29,668 nt of DNA from an uncultured Flavobacteriales bacterium (GCA_946480815.1 CAMLLB010000053.1:1-29668), one strand, 5' to 3'; positions 14,420-22,554 are shown, counted from the first letter of the stretch. Numbers and translations: made by a program. Notes: a model not told the origin generated them from the sequence alone.

Positions 14420-17098
14420 ATGAAGTGGAAAAAGTGGCTGGTGAAATCTGTGAAGTGGTTCTTTGGGATCCTGCTTACACTGATCCTGGTCATTAGTTTC
14501 CTGCTTTATATTTTCAAAGACGACATCATCGATTACGCCATTTCGGAGATCAACAAAACACTTAAAACCGAAGTTCATGTCGACGAGATCGATGTCACTT
14601 TCTGGGCTACTTTTCCCAATTTAAGCCTCGATTTCAACAATGTCTTTATCCAGGATGCGTTTCCTTACGCCACTAAAAAAGACACTTTGCTTTATACAGA
14701 GCAAATCCGGCTGAAATTCAATCCGATGGATATCTGGAATGAGAAGTACAACGTAAAGAAAGTGGATATCAAACCCGGAACACTGAAACTGAAAGTGGAT
14801 AAAAAAGGTGCGGTGAACTACGATATCTTCAAAGAGTCGGCTTCGGAAGAAAAAACAAACTTCAATCTCACGCTGGAATCCATCCATGCAACCGGGATCC
14901 GTTTCTCTTATTCGAACAGGGTCAATGAGAACAGCTATAAAACAGCAGTCCAGGATATTTATTTAGTTGGGAATTTTACCCAGGACAAATTTGATATCGC
15001 AACAAAAGCAGACTTCTACATTCAGCGCATTCAAAACGGATTGGTGCCTTTCGTCATCAATCAACAGGCCTCAACGGATGTTTCCATCCACATCGATCAA
15101 ATCTCGGAAACCTTTGAAATAAACCGGGGAAAATTACTGCTTTCGGGAATTCCCTTTGATTTTGATGTAAAGGTTGATACGAACCATGTCAAACTGAAAA
15201 TCGATGCGGATAAGATTCCGTTGGCAGAGTTGGCAAATAAACTCGCAGTCAAAGAAGTCAAAACAGTTTCGGAACTAAAGGGTTCGGGAACCGGAACTTT
15301 CCACCTGTCATTCGAAAACAAACTCGCAAAAGATTCCTACCCGAAAGTAGATTGTACATTCTCCATCGACAACGGAAGATTGACCGAACCGACAAAAGGA
15401 TTAACACTTCGGGACATTGATCTGAAAGGTTACTACTCCACTTTAAAAGGAAAAGACAAAGAAGAATTGACCATTAAGAATGTTTCCTTCCAAACAATCA
15501 GCGGACCTTTTTCCGGGAATTTAGCGATCCGCAGATTCTCCAAACCAAGTTACCGCGGTTCAGCCAACGGGTCTTTGGACCTGGAAGTTATCCATGCCCT
15601 GTTCAAAATCCCCAAGATCGAAGAACTTTCGGGAAGAATCAAGATCAATAGCAATTTCCACCTGGAAACCGTATTTGAAAACGAAGAAGCCGTGGTCGAA
15701 ATTGTAGATGGAAACGGAACCGCATTGATGGACGATGTGGATTTCAGGCTTCAAAACGATTCGCGGAAATTCTACGACATGTTTGGAAACCTTATTCTTA
15801 ATCGCAGTGATGCCGTTTTGGAAGGATTGAAAGTCCGTTTGGGGGAATCCGATATGGAACTGAACGGAAGTTTTAATTACATCGACCAGTTCCTCCAGGA
15901 CAAACACACTTTGGATGTAGCCGTTATTGCGGAAAGCAAAAAGATCAATCTGAAAGATTTTACCAATTCCATTGCGGGTGATCCGAAAACCACTACAACC
16001 AATAAGGAATGGATGCTTCCGACACTGATTAACGGAAATGTCAAATTGAATGTGGACGCCATTCACATGGATCATCACACCTTCTCTCAGATAAACGGAG
16101 AAATGACTGTTGGAAACAGAAGTATTTCCATTCAAAAATTGCATGGAATTACCGCAAATGCAACTGTTCGCGGAACACTGGCCGTGGTTGAATCTTCTCC
16201 GGAATACTTCCAGCTGGCAACCAGCTTGAGTTCGAAAGACATTTATTTCAAACCTATTTTCCGGGAATGGAACAACTTTGACCAGGAAGTCATCAAAGAA
16301 GACAACATCAGCGGACGTGCAGAAGCCATTTTGGACTTGAAAGCTCCGTTTGACCTAAGTTACGGAATCCTGAAAGACGAACTGGAAGCACAGATCCAGT
16401 TAAAAATCATTGGCGGACAACTGAAAAATGTCAGCACATTTACTGCACTGACCAAAGATTTGAAGAGCAGCAAAACAAAGATGATCCTGAAAGCACGGGA
16501 AATCGATGCATTGGGTGATAAGTTAAACGACATTCGATTTGAGACATTGGAAAACACCATTCTAATCAAAAAAAGCACTATCGTTATTCCCAAAATGGAA
16601 ATCAATTCGAGCGCCTTGAATATCACTGTGGATGGAAAACACAAATTCAACAACGACATTGATTACCGCTTTGCATTCCGTTTCCGCGAGTTAAAAGAAA
16701 AGAAAGACGAATCCGAATTCGGCATTGTGGAAGATGACGGAACGGGGATCAAAATATTTGTTCGCATGCACGGGAATCTGGCCGACCCTGTCATTGAATG
16801 GGATAAAACTTCACGCAAGGAAGAAGCGAAACAAAACCGCGAAGAAGCGAAACAGGAAGCCATTTCAATCCTGAAATCAGAGCTCGGTTTATTCAAAAAA
16901 GATACTACGATCAAAAAGTACCAACCTCCGAAAAAAGATTACGAAGTCTTAAAGATTGAATTCGGTAAGGAAGAAGAAGTCAATCCGTTCGAGGAAAAGA
17001 AAAAGATCGAGAAAGAGAAAAAAGGCCTCAAGAAATTCGGTGAGAAGCTGAAAGAAAAGAGTAAACCGGACGAGAAGGAGGAGTTTACCGTAGAATAA
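14420..17098 (+). CDS. AsmA-like envelope protein
   Basis: An 892-residue membrane-anchored protein of the AsmA/TamB-like superfamily, thought to help move lipids between inner and outer membrane. A short basic N-terminus is followed by one transmembrane helix (about 12-31, FFGILLTLILVISFLLYIF). The body is beta-rich and amphipathic, with the early AsmA pattern VTFWATFPNLSLDFNNVFI and a late AsmA_2-like region around LKSSKTKMILKAREIDALGD and the strand-rich INSSALNITVDGKH. The last ~90 residues are strongly charged, rich in Lys and Glu (for example KKIEKEKKGLKKFGEKLKEK), which is an odd tail for this family. The gene appears monocistronic, with its own promoter. Confidence 0.87.
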   Translation: MKWKKWLVKSVKWFFGILLTLILVISFLLYIFKDDIIDYAISEINKTLKTEVHVDEIDVTFWATFPNLSLDFNNVFIQDAFPYATKKDTLLYTEQIRLKFNPMDIWNEKYNVKKVDIKPGTLKLKVDKKGAVNYDIFKESASEEKTNFNLTLESIHATGIRFSYSNRVNENSYKTAVQDIYLVGNFTQDKFDIATKADFYIQRIQNGLVPFVINQQASTDVSIHIDQISETFEINRGKLLLSGIPFDFDVKVDTNHVKLKIDADKIPLAELANKLAVKEVKTVSELKGSGTGTFHLSFENKLAKDSYPKVDCTFSIDNGRLTEPTKGLTLRDIDLKGYYSTLKGKDKEELTIKNVSFQTISGPFSGNLAIRRFSKPSYRGSANGSLDLEVIHALFKIPKIEELSGRIKINSNFHLETVFENEEAVVEIVDGNGTALMDDVDFRLQNDSRKFYDMFGNLILNRSDAVLEGLKVRLGESDMELNGSFNYIDQFLQDKHTLDVAVIAESKKINLKDFTNSIAGDPKTTTTNKEWMLPTLINGNVKLNVDAIHMDHHTFSQINGEMTVGNRSISIQKLHGITANATVRGTLAVVESSPEYFQLATSLSSKDIYFKPIFREWNNFDQEVIKEDNISGRAEAILDLKAPFDLSYGILKDELEAQIQLKIIGGQLKNVSTFTALTKDLKSSKTKMILKAREIDALGDKLNDIRFETLENTILIKKSTIVIPKMEINSSALNITVDGKHKFNNDIDYRFAFRFRELKEKKDESEFGIVEDDGTGIKIFVRMHGNLADPVIEWDKTSRKEEAKQNREEAKQEAISILKSELGLFKKDTTIKKYQPPKKDYEVLKIEFGKEEEVNPFEEKKKIEKEKKGLKKFGEKLKEKSKPDEKEEFTVE

Positions 17099-17293
17099 TT
17101 CATAATTCATGTCGTTCCGATAGCCATCGGAATTCCGCTTGTGTTCTCAATACATCCGATCAACAAAGCTCACGGATACTCGAACTGGCAAGGTGGAAGT
17201 ATCGAGACAGACACGAAATTCGTAATTCATTTATGGATTTTTGAACCCAATCGCGTCTCAGTTGTAACTAGTACTAATTCTAAACTGGATATT
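17099..17293. repeat. Intergenic repeat-type sequence with TTCCGAT hairpin and AATTC repeats
   Basis: The 195-base gap between the AsmA-like and VWA genes holds the hairpin TTCCGAT-AGCC-ATCGGAA (17115-17132) and short AATTCAT/AATTCGT repeats at both ends (around 17099-17110 and 17216-17230). These resemble the AATTGCG repeats beside the hairpin at 23991. The VWA reading frame continues upstream through this stretch, but the translation there looks non-coding. Confidence 0.5.
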
Positions 17294-19222
17294 ATGAGAT
17301 TCGTTACCTTACTATGCATCCTGCTACTTGGAACCGGCGCTGCCTTTTCCCAATCCATTTCCGGAAATATGAATACCGAAGCGCACAGTGAAGCCCTTCG
17401 TTACGGAAATGTCGACATCTACAAAGGAGACAAATTAGTAGCTTCCGTTTTAACGGACAAACTTGGAAACTTTGCTATTGCACTTGATACTGGAACGTAT
17501 GTGTGTGTTATGAACTACGCTGGCTATTCGCCTATCCGGAAAGAAATCAAAGTAACCGGAGATGAGGTAGCTGAATTCAAAATGAAAGAAGATCCGAGCG
17601 CTCCGAAACGGGTAACAAAAACAAAAAGCGGCGACCTGCGTGATGAAATGCGATCGATCGAAGAAGTAGCGATTGTTTCTTCCAAAAGCGAAAAAAGAGT
17701 TTCTTCAGCAAAAATAAGCCGGTGTGACGCTTATAGCAGTGCTCCGGTAAGATCAGCTTCTGACGGTCGTGTGATGGCCATTCCTCCCGGAACTGCCGGA
17801 GGTTTAGGAATGACCTATACGGGAACAGCCAGTTCAAAACTGCTAACCGCAGGCGAGATCAACGATTTTTCGAAGTGGAAAATGTGGCAGGACCTGAACA
17901 AAGGAGAATTGGCAAATTACCAGAAAACATGGGAAATTGCTCCTTCGGGAAGATATACTGTAATGCTTCAGTCAGAAAAAGGGATTCCGATCGTAGATGC
18001 CATTGTGCAATTGCTAATGAACCGCGATGTAGTATTCACTACCCGTACAGACAATACCGGAAAAGCAGAATGCTGGTTGACTATTAAGAACGAAACTCCG
18101 GTTGTAAACGGAAAATTATCGATCCAGATCTCTTATAATGGAAAAGTATCAACCATCAATAAAGTCAGTGCCTTTGAGAACGGTTTAAATCATCAGAAAT
18201 TAAATATCTCCTGCCAGGAAGTAGAAAACGTAGACGTCGCTTTCGTTGTTGATGCCACAGGATCTATGGGCGACGAGATCGGCTTTCTGCAAGCGGAAAT
18301 GAGTGATATCATTTTCCAGTCAAAACAAATTAGTAACAAATTGAATTTCCGGTTCGCGAATGTCTATTACAGGGACGCAGGAGATTCATATGTTACTAAA
18401 AGCATGGATTTCAACCGTATTTTGTCCGAATCGGATGCGTTTATCAATGAGCAATCTGCAGGTGGCGGCGGTGATTTCCCTGAGGCAATGGACGTGGGCC
18501 TGGATTCCGCGATCAATAACCTGAGCTGGAGCGAAAGTGCACGGGCACGTATCCTTTTCCTAATCCTGGACGCACCACCTCATCAGGGTTCTGCAGTAAA
18601 TATGCGTTTACAACGTTTGATCCTGCAGGCAGCAGAAAAAGGAATCCGCATCGTTCCGATCGGGGCGAGCGGGATCGACAAAAGCACCGAATATTTGATG
18701 CGGGCTCTGGCATTGGGAACGAACGGAACCTATACGTTCCTGACAGATCACAGTGGAATCGGGAACAGCCACATCAAACCGTCAACAGACAGTTACGAAG
18801 TGGAAACGTTGAATGCCATTTTGGTCCGCATCATGAAGAGTTATACCTACATGCCGGATTGTCAGCAAAATATCCCGGACCTGGCTTTGAACATCCCGGA
18901 TTCCATCGTTTCAACCGTTCAAACTCCCGACTCAACAGATTCAAATGCTGTAAAACCGGATCCGAAAGCTTTAAATATTACCTGGAGCTATTATCCGAAC
19001 CCGACAAATGGGATTATCACGATCCTCCCAAATACAGATATCAGGGAATTGTATGTTTCAGATCTGAGCGGTAAAGTCCTTCAAATCCTTCCGAGATTGA
19101 AAAAAGACGAGCGCATCCAGGTGGATCTTTCAGGATATGCAACCGGAATTTACCTGATCCGCTATTTGGATGAAAACAACCATTGGCTGAGCGGCAAGGT
19201 GGTGTTGCAGAGAACCAGTTAA
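17294..19222 (+). CDS. Secreted VWA-domain protein with T9SS type A sorting domain
   Basis: A secreted protein of 642 residues. The signal peptide is 1-20 (ending AAFSQ). A carboxypeptidase-regulatory-like domain lies at about 21-100. Residues 183-225 carry LTAGEINDFSKWKMWQDLN, a segment I associate with bacterial VWA/alpha-2-macroglobulin-type proteins (from memory, moderate certainty). The VWA domain starts at about 313 with VDVAFVVDATGSMGDEIGF; Asp320, Ser324 and the GGGDFPEAMD loop fit a metal-binding MIDAS-like site, with DATGS in place of the usual DxSxS. The last ~80 residues form a type A T9SS sorting domain (YYPNPTNG, VSDLSGKVL, LSGYATGIYLIRY, GKVVLQR). It would be exported by T9SS and attached to the surface. 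The ATG at 17294 starts the signal peptide. Confidence 0.9.
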   Translation: MRFVTLLCILLLGTGAAFSQSISGNMNTEAHSEALRYGNVDIYKGDKLVASVLTDKLGNFAIALDTGTYVCVMNYAGYSPIRKEIKVTGDEVAEFKMKEDPSAPKRVTKTKSGDLRDEMRSIEEVAIVSSKSEKRVSSAKISRCDAYSSAPVRSASDGRVMAIPPGTAGGLGMTYTGTASSKLLTAGEINDFSKWKMWQDLNKGELANYQKTWEIAPSGRYTVMLQSEKGIPIVDAIVQLLMNRDVVFTTRTDNTGKAECWLTIKNETPVVNGKLSIQISYNGKVSTINKVSAFENGLNHQKLNISCQEVENVDVAFVVDATGSMGDEIGFLQAEMSDIIFQSKQISNKLNFRFANVYYRDAGDSYVTKSMDFNRILSESDAFINEQSAGGGGDFPEAMDVGLDSAINNLSWSESARARILFLILDAPPHQGSAVNMRLQRLILQAAEKGIRIVPIGASGIDKSTEYLMRALALGTNGTYTFLTDHSGIGNSHIKPSTDSYEVETLNAILVRIMKSYTYMPDCQQNIPDLALNIPDSIVSTVQTPDSTDSNAVKPDPKALNITWSYYPNPTNGIITILPNTDIRELYVSDLSGKVLQILPRLKKDERIQVDLSGYATGIYLIRYLDENNHWLSGKVVLQRTS

Positions 19223-19232
19223 TAAACTAAAA

Positions 19233-19266
19233 TTTGCAGGCACGTGATGCTTCGCATGCCTGCAAA
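19233..19266. repeat. Intergenic hairpin with GCAGGCA arms and GATGC core
   Basis: Arms TTTGCAGGCA (19233-19242) and TGCCTGCAAA (19257-19266) are exact reverse complements, with an inner ATGC-TTC-GCAT hairpin. The AGGCACGTGATGCTTCGC core aligns with the reverse complement of the element at 4418. It starts 11 bases after the VWA gene stop. There is no T-tract on either side. Confidence 0.78.
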
Positions 19267-19290
19267 CCAAACCATCCATAATTGATCCGA

Positions 19291-19332
19291 AAAAAATGTA
19301 GGGGCGCGATTAATCGCGCCCCTACATTTTTT
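19291..19332. repeat. Perfect 20-bp palindrome GTAGGGGCGCGAT, terminator-like
   Basis: AAAAAATGTAGGGGCGCGAT (19291-19310) and its exact reverse complement (19313-19332) surround only two bases, TA. The A-tract on the left and T-tract on the right make it look like a bidirectional intrinsic terminator. It stands between the VWA gene and the second sigma gene. GTAGGGGCG-type palindromes are, from general knowledge, a dispersed repeat in several bacterial lineages. Confidence 0.8.
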
Positions 19333-19403
19333 GTTTTGCATTCCCATGTAACTTTTTCCATTTTTGTCAAACATACAGTTGTACCCATATGTGATCAACA
19401 GGA

Positions 19404-19925
19404 ATGAAGGACAAACAAGACGCATTTCTTAAACTCTACGAACCGGTTCATGAACGGTTCGAACGCTTCTGCAGGGCGCGGGTTTACAATGAAATGGATT
19501 ACAGAGATCTGATGAATGACAGCCTTTTGGTTGCCTATGAGAAATTCGATTCTCTGAAGTCGAAGGAAGCCTTTCTTTCCTTTTTGTTCGGCATTTGTGT
19601 ACGTGTTTTAGGTAATTATCACCAAAAGAAGCGCGCTTACCGGATCCCGGAAGGAAGTACTCACCTGGAAGTGAGCGATAAAACAGCCAATCCGCAATCG
19701 CAGGCAGACATTCACTACCTGTACGAGGCCTTGGCCCTGTTGCCCGAAGAACAACGGGAAAGTATCATCCTTTTCGAAATTTCGGGATTCAGCATCCGGG
19801 AGATTACCGTCATTCAAAACGCATCCGAGCCGGCAGTGAAACAACGCCTGAAGCGAGGACGTGAAAAATTGATGGAAATTCTCACCTATGAAGCTTCTTT
19901 AAAAACAGTATCAAGTCATGGATAA
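19404..19925 (+). CDS. ECF RNA polymerase sigma factor
   Basis: A sigma-70 family protein of 173 residues. Region 2 is at about 12-75 (YRDLMNDSLLVAYEKFDSL) and region 4 at about 108-162, with LPEEQRESIILFEISGFSIR and a helix-turn-helix ending SEPAVKQRLKRGREKL. Region 2 is atypical: it lacks the AEDIVQEVF signature seen in the first sigma factor of this window, so it belongs to another ECF group. Its 3' end overlaps the next gene by 8 bases, which makes that gene its likely regulator or effector. I find no convincing promoter upstream. Confidence 0.9.
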   Translation: MKDKQDAFLKLYEPVHERFERFCRARVYNEMDYRDLMNDSLLVAYEKFDSLKSKEAFLSFLFGICVRVLGNYHQKKRAYRIPEGSTHLEVSDKTANPQSQADIHYLYEALALLPEEQRESIILFEISGFSIREITVIQNASEPAVKQRLKRGREKLMEILTYEASLKTVSSHG

Positions 19926-21261
19926 ACAACGAAATTTAGATCAACTCTTCGCACTGGCGAAACAAGATCAGGTGATGCAGTCGTTTGAACAGACCAAAGA
20001 ACGTTTCAAAGCCTCTGTGAGTAATTCTGTAGTGAATAATGCCAAAACAAAGCAAGTATTCACTAAAAAATGGTTCATCATGTTAACAACTGTAAGCATC
20101 CTAAGTCTTTCCGCTTTCCTTTTATGGGATAACGGCGACACACGCACCGTAAAAGGACCCATTCAAAAAGCAACCGTAAATCCGGGAACTCCTCAAAAAA
20201 CTTCCGTTCCTGTTCAAGCAGATTCCGAACCGAAAAGTGTGGCAACCAGAACTCCAAAAGCAGCACCATTCTTATCCGTAATCCAGGATTTGGTAACCGA
20301 TCTTCCATTTTCAATCGAACATATTGAAAAACCGTCTGAAAATCCGAACGGTCACAAACTTGCTTCCTTCAAGCCATTGGATGAAACTCCGTACCAATTT
20401 CCCCAATTAACGGAAGAAGAAATCGCCATCACCAAAAAGAAAAAGAAATCCATGCTGAAAGCCTTGTCAAAGCATGATAAGAATGCATATGTCTATGTCC
20501 CAAGCGGCACATTCGATTACAACGGGAAACAAGTTTCCGTTCAGGCATTCTATGTGGGGATCGGGGAAGTGACCAACTTTGAATACCGCACTTTCCTCTT
20601 CGATTTGCTGATTCAGGGACGCAAAGACGAATTTTTAAAAGCTAAGCCTGATCAAAGCAAATGGAACACCTACCCTATGTACCACATGAAGTATTTCCAG
20701 GACAATTATTTTTCAGACAAAAAGTACAACGATTACCCGGTTGTGAATATCTCCCGTGAAGGTGCTGAATTATACTGTAAATGGCTTTCGCAGGAAGTCC
20801 GAAAGTCCGTTGGCGATGAGAAGGAAGCAATGTATAACGATGTCCGTTTGCCCTTACGTGTAGAATGGATCAAAGCCGCTTCCAACGAAGGCAAGCAACT
20901 TCCTTATCCGTGGAACGGGCCTTACACCCGAAATTCAGACGGATTTTACCAGGGGAATTTCGTGCAAGGAAAAAGGGATTCGACAGTTGTATTTGATACC
21001 ACAGAAGTTAACTCCGTGCTTGCACCAAGCAAATCCTTTTGGCCAAATGCTTTGAAACTATATAATATGAGCGGAAATGCTGCCGAAATGGTTTACGAAG
21101 GAACGAATCTCACCGGACCCGGAACAGCTGGAGGAAGTTGGAGAAGCTGGCCGGAAGAAGTAAAAATCTATGGCGAAGACCCCTACAAAGGAATCCTTGA
21201 TCCAAAACCTACGATTGGATTCCGGGTAGTGAGTACGTATTTGATCGGGTATAAAAAATAA
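19918..21261 (+). CDS. Membrane-anchored FGE/SUMF1-like protein, putative anti-sigma factor
   Basis: A 447-residue protein. The first 50 residues are cytoplasmic and helical, followed by one transmembrane helix (about 51-70) and a Pro/Thr-rich periplasmic linker. An FGE-sulfatase/SUMF1 domain covers about 190-437: it opens with YVYVPSGTF, then NDYPVVNISREGAELYCKWL, LPLRVEWIKAAS, YNMSGNAAEMVYEG and AGGSW, and closes with PTIGFRVV. Only one cysteine (Cys287) is visible, so the two-cysteine active site of true formylglycine-generating enzyme is absent and catalysis is unlikely. T9SS proteins GldJ and GldK use the same fold structurally. The 8-base overlap with the sigma gene and the N-out/C-in layout suggest an anti-sigma factor whose sensor is the FGE-like domain. 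This role is inferred. Confidence 0.85.
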   Translation: MDKQRNLDQLFALAKQDQVMQSFEQTKERFKASVSNSVVNNAKTKQVFTKKWFIMLTTVSILSLSAFLLWDNGDTRTVKGPIQKATVNPGTPQKTSVPVQADSEPKSVATRTPKAAPFLSVIQDLVTDLPFSIEHIEKPSENPNGHKLASFKPLDETPYQFPQLTEEEIAITKKKKKSMLKALSKHDKNAYVYVPSGTFDYNGKQVSVQAFYVGIGEVTNFEYRTFLFDLLIQGRKDEFLKAKPDQSKWNTYPMYHMKYFQDNYFSDKKYNDYPVVNISREGAELYCKWLSQEVRKSVGDEKEAMYNDVRLPLRVEWIKAASNEGKQLPYPWNGPYTRNSDGFYQGNFVQGKRDSTVVFDTTEVNSVLAPSKSFWPNALKLYNMSGNAAEMVYEGTNLTGPGTAGGSWRSWPEEVKIYGEDPYKGILDPKPTIGFRVVSTYLIGYKK

Positions 21262-21281
21262 ATACGGGCCGGTAAAAACAT

Positions 21282-21309
21282 AGGTACGTCCGCCGCGGCA
21301 GACGTGCCT
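21282..21309. repeat. GC-rich hairpin between convergent genes
   Basis: AGGTACGTCCGCCG pairs with CGGCAGACGTGCCT through 14 positions, with one mismatch (C/A) and one T-G pair. It starts 20 bases after the FGE-like gene stop, and its last base is the first base of the complement of the LpxR-like stop codon. It is probably a bidirectional terminator; the arms recall the AGGCACGT arms of other hairpins in the window. Confidence 0.7.
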
Positions 21310-22256
21310 TACAATGATTTATGTTTCAATTTTTTATTCTTATCCCACAACATGTACCCGATCGTTATCCCACCCCACATGTGATTCCAGGCATATTTAA
21401 ACACCCGGGATTGATAATGGAAATGTGCACTGGCGAAGAATGGTTTATACCTCAGATAAATCCCGATCTGCTGTTCCGAAACAAAACGTTCTATTACACC
21501 GGGAGGTAATGCAGCTTCACCGGAACGTAAAAACAAGGCTCCCTGCAAAGTTCCGTCGTAGCCAACAATCCGGAGTTCGGGTGTATAATACAAGTAAAAC
21601 TGCCTGCGATTTCCAATATATCCCAGTTTTAGTTCACCCCGGATCCGCATATCAATCGTTAGATTCCCAATCGTAAGCTGATCTCCCAGCTCCAGACGCA
21701 ACCATCTGCTTCGGGTGAAAAACAGTTTACTGTACCCGAAGTTCAAATCCACAATGAATCCCGTATTTAACTGATGCTTCCAGCCTTGAGGTATCGGACT
21801 GCCAATCCATTTATGGATCGTTTTCTGAGTATATTCCCCGAAAGCCGGTTTCCCGATAAAACCTGCAAAAATGCTCCAGTTTAATGTGTAATGCTTACTG
21901 AGACTTCTAGAAAAAAGTCGGGCATTATAGGTAATCGTTGCAGCATACGGCCGGTCGCCCCTCAACAAAGTATCCGATTGGATCGTAGATGGCGTATACC
22001 CTCTTTGATCAATTCCCGTTTTCAGTGTACGCTCAATACCCGGAACGCGCAGAAAAAAAGGATTGAGCCACTTCATATTCAGGTTGTGGTATTCATAATG
22101 TAAAAAGATTCCCTGGGAATAGTACCTGTCAGTCGCGGTGAAAATGTCATTCTCCCAGGTCAGATGAACAGATTGGTAACTATATAACGAATCCGCAAGT
22201 TGTCCGAAGCCAACAAAAGAAAGGAATAAAACGGGTAAACATGTTCCAATTTTCAT
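21309..22256 (-). CDS. LpxR-like lipid A deacylase (DUF2219)
   Basis: An outer-membrane beta-barrel of 315 residues with a signal peptide (1-19, ending FVGFGQ). Family motifs are WENDIFTATDRYYSQG (34-49), in which Asn36, Asp37 and Thr42 lie where LpxR places catalytic residues, RGDRPYAA (100-107), and QKTIHKWIGSPIPQGWKHQL (144-163) with the likely catalytic His148. Salmonella LpxR removes the 3'-acyloxyacyl group from lipid A using calcium. I cannot place the partner glutamate with confidence, so activity is probable rather than certain. I chose the ATG at 22256 over one 21 bases upstream because it starts directly with MKIGTCLPVLFLS, a normal signal peptide. It converges on the FGE-like gene and diverges from fumC. 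Confidence 0.88.
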   Translation of the reverse strand: MKIGTCLPVLFLSFVGFGQLADSLYSYQSVHLTWENDIFTATDRYYSQGIFLHYEYHNLNMKWLNPFFLRVPGIERTLKTGIDQRGYTPSTIQSDTLLRGDRPYAATITYNARLFSRSLSKHYTLNWSIFAGFIGKPAFGEYTQKTIHKWIGSPIPQGWKHQLNTGFIVDLNFGYSKLFFTRSRWLRLELGDQLTIGNLTIDMRIRGELKLGYIGNRRQFYLYYTPELRIVGYDGTLQGALFLRSGEAALPPGVIERFVSEQQIGIYLRYKPFFASAHFHYQSRVFKYAWNHMWGGITIGYMLWDKNKKLKHKSL

Positions 22257-22554
22257 AACAGTGATTTTAACCACCATGAAAGCAGGAGAATAAGACGATG
22301 CAGTAAACGGGCGTGCTGATTAAAGATAAGCACATAAAAATCCGGGAAAAGCAATGTTAAGCTTTTTTAAGAAAAGTACTTTCTTTAGAAGCTGGTTTGC
22401 AATTCCCCCTTTGGAGGGGGAGTCCCACGATCACGCTAAAAAACAATCGTTCATAATTTAAGCAAGGTATTTTTTCCAAAAAATGACAGGAAAAGGCCAT
22501 TATTCCGTATCTTAACAGATGCTAATTTTAGCTTAGTAAAAGAAAGAAAACACC
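22257..22554. other. Divergent intergenic region between lpxR-like and fumC genes
   Basis: About 298 bases without a gene. It contains a lone palindromic repeat (copy E) and an imperfect -7 candidate for each direction: TATCTTTA on the minus strand (22321-22328) for the LpxR-like gene, and TAATTTTA on the plus strand (22523-22530) for fumC. Both miss one conserved base, so they are weak calls. Confidence 0.45.
22405..22423. repeat. GC-rich palindromic repeat, copy E (solo)
   Basis: The core CCCCCTTTGGAGGGGG (22407-22422) is identical to copies B and C, but the AGGGGGAGGA arm is missing, with AGTCCCAC in its place. No partner copy lies nearby, so this is a solo or decayed element about 130 bases upstream of fumC. 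Confidence 0.85.

Noticed and set aside
15560..16144. Long open frame on the minus strand inside the AsmA-like gene
   Set aside because: It is a shadow of the well-supported AsmA-like gene and shows no family motif, signal or start context.
17141..17293. Upstream extension of the VWA protein
   Set aside because: It would place 51 residues before an evident signal peptide, and the DNA there is repeat-type intergenic sequence.
19918..21261. Active formylglycine-generating enzyme or core T9SS protein GldJ/GldK
   Set aside because: The catalytic cysteine pair is missing, no lipoprotein signal is present, and the protein has an anti-sigma-like N-terminus overlapping a sigma gene.
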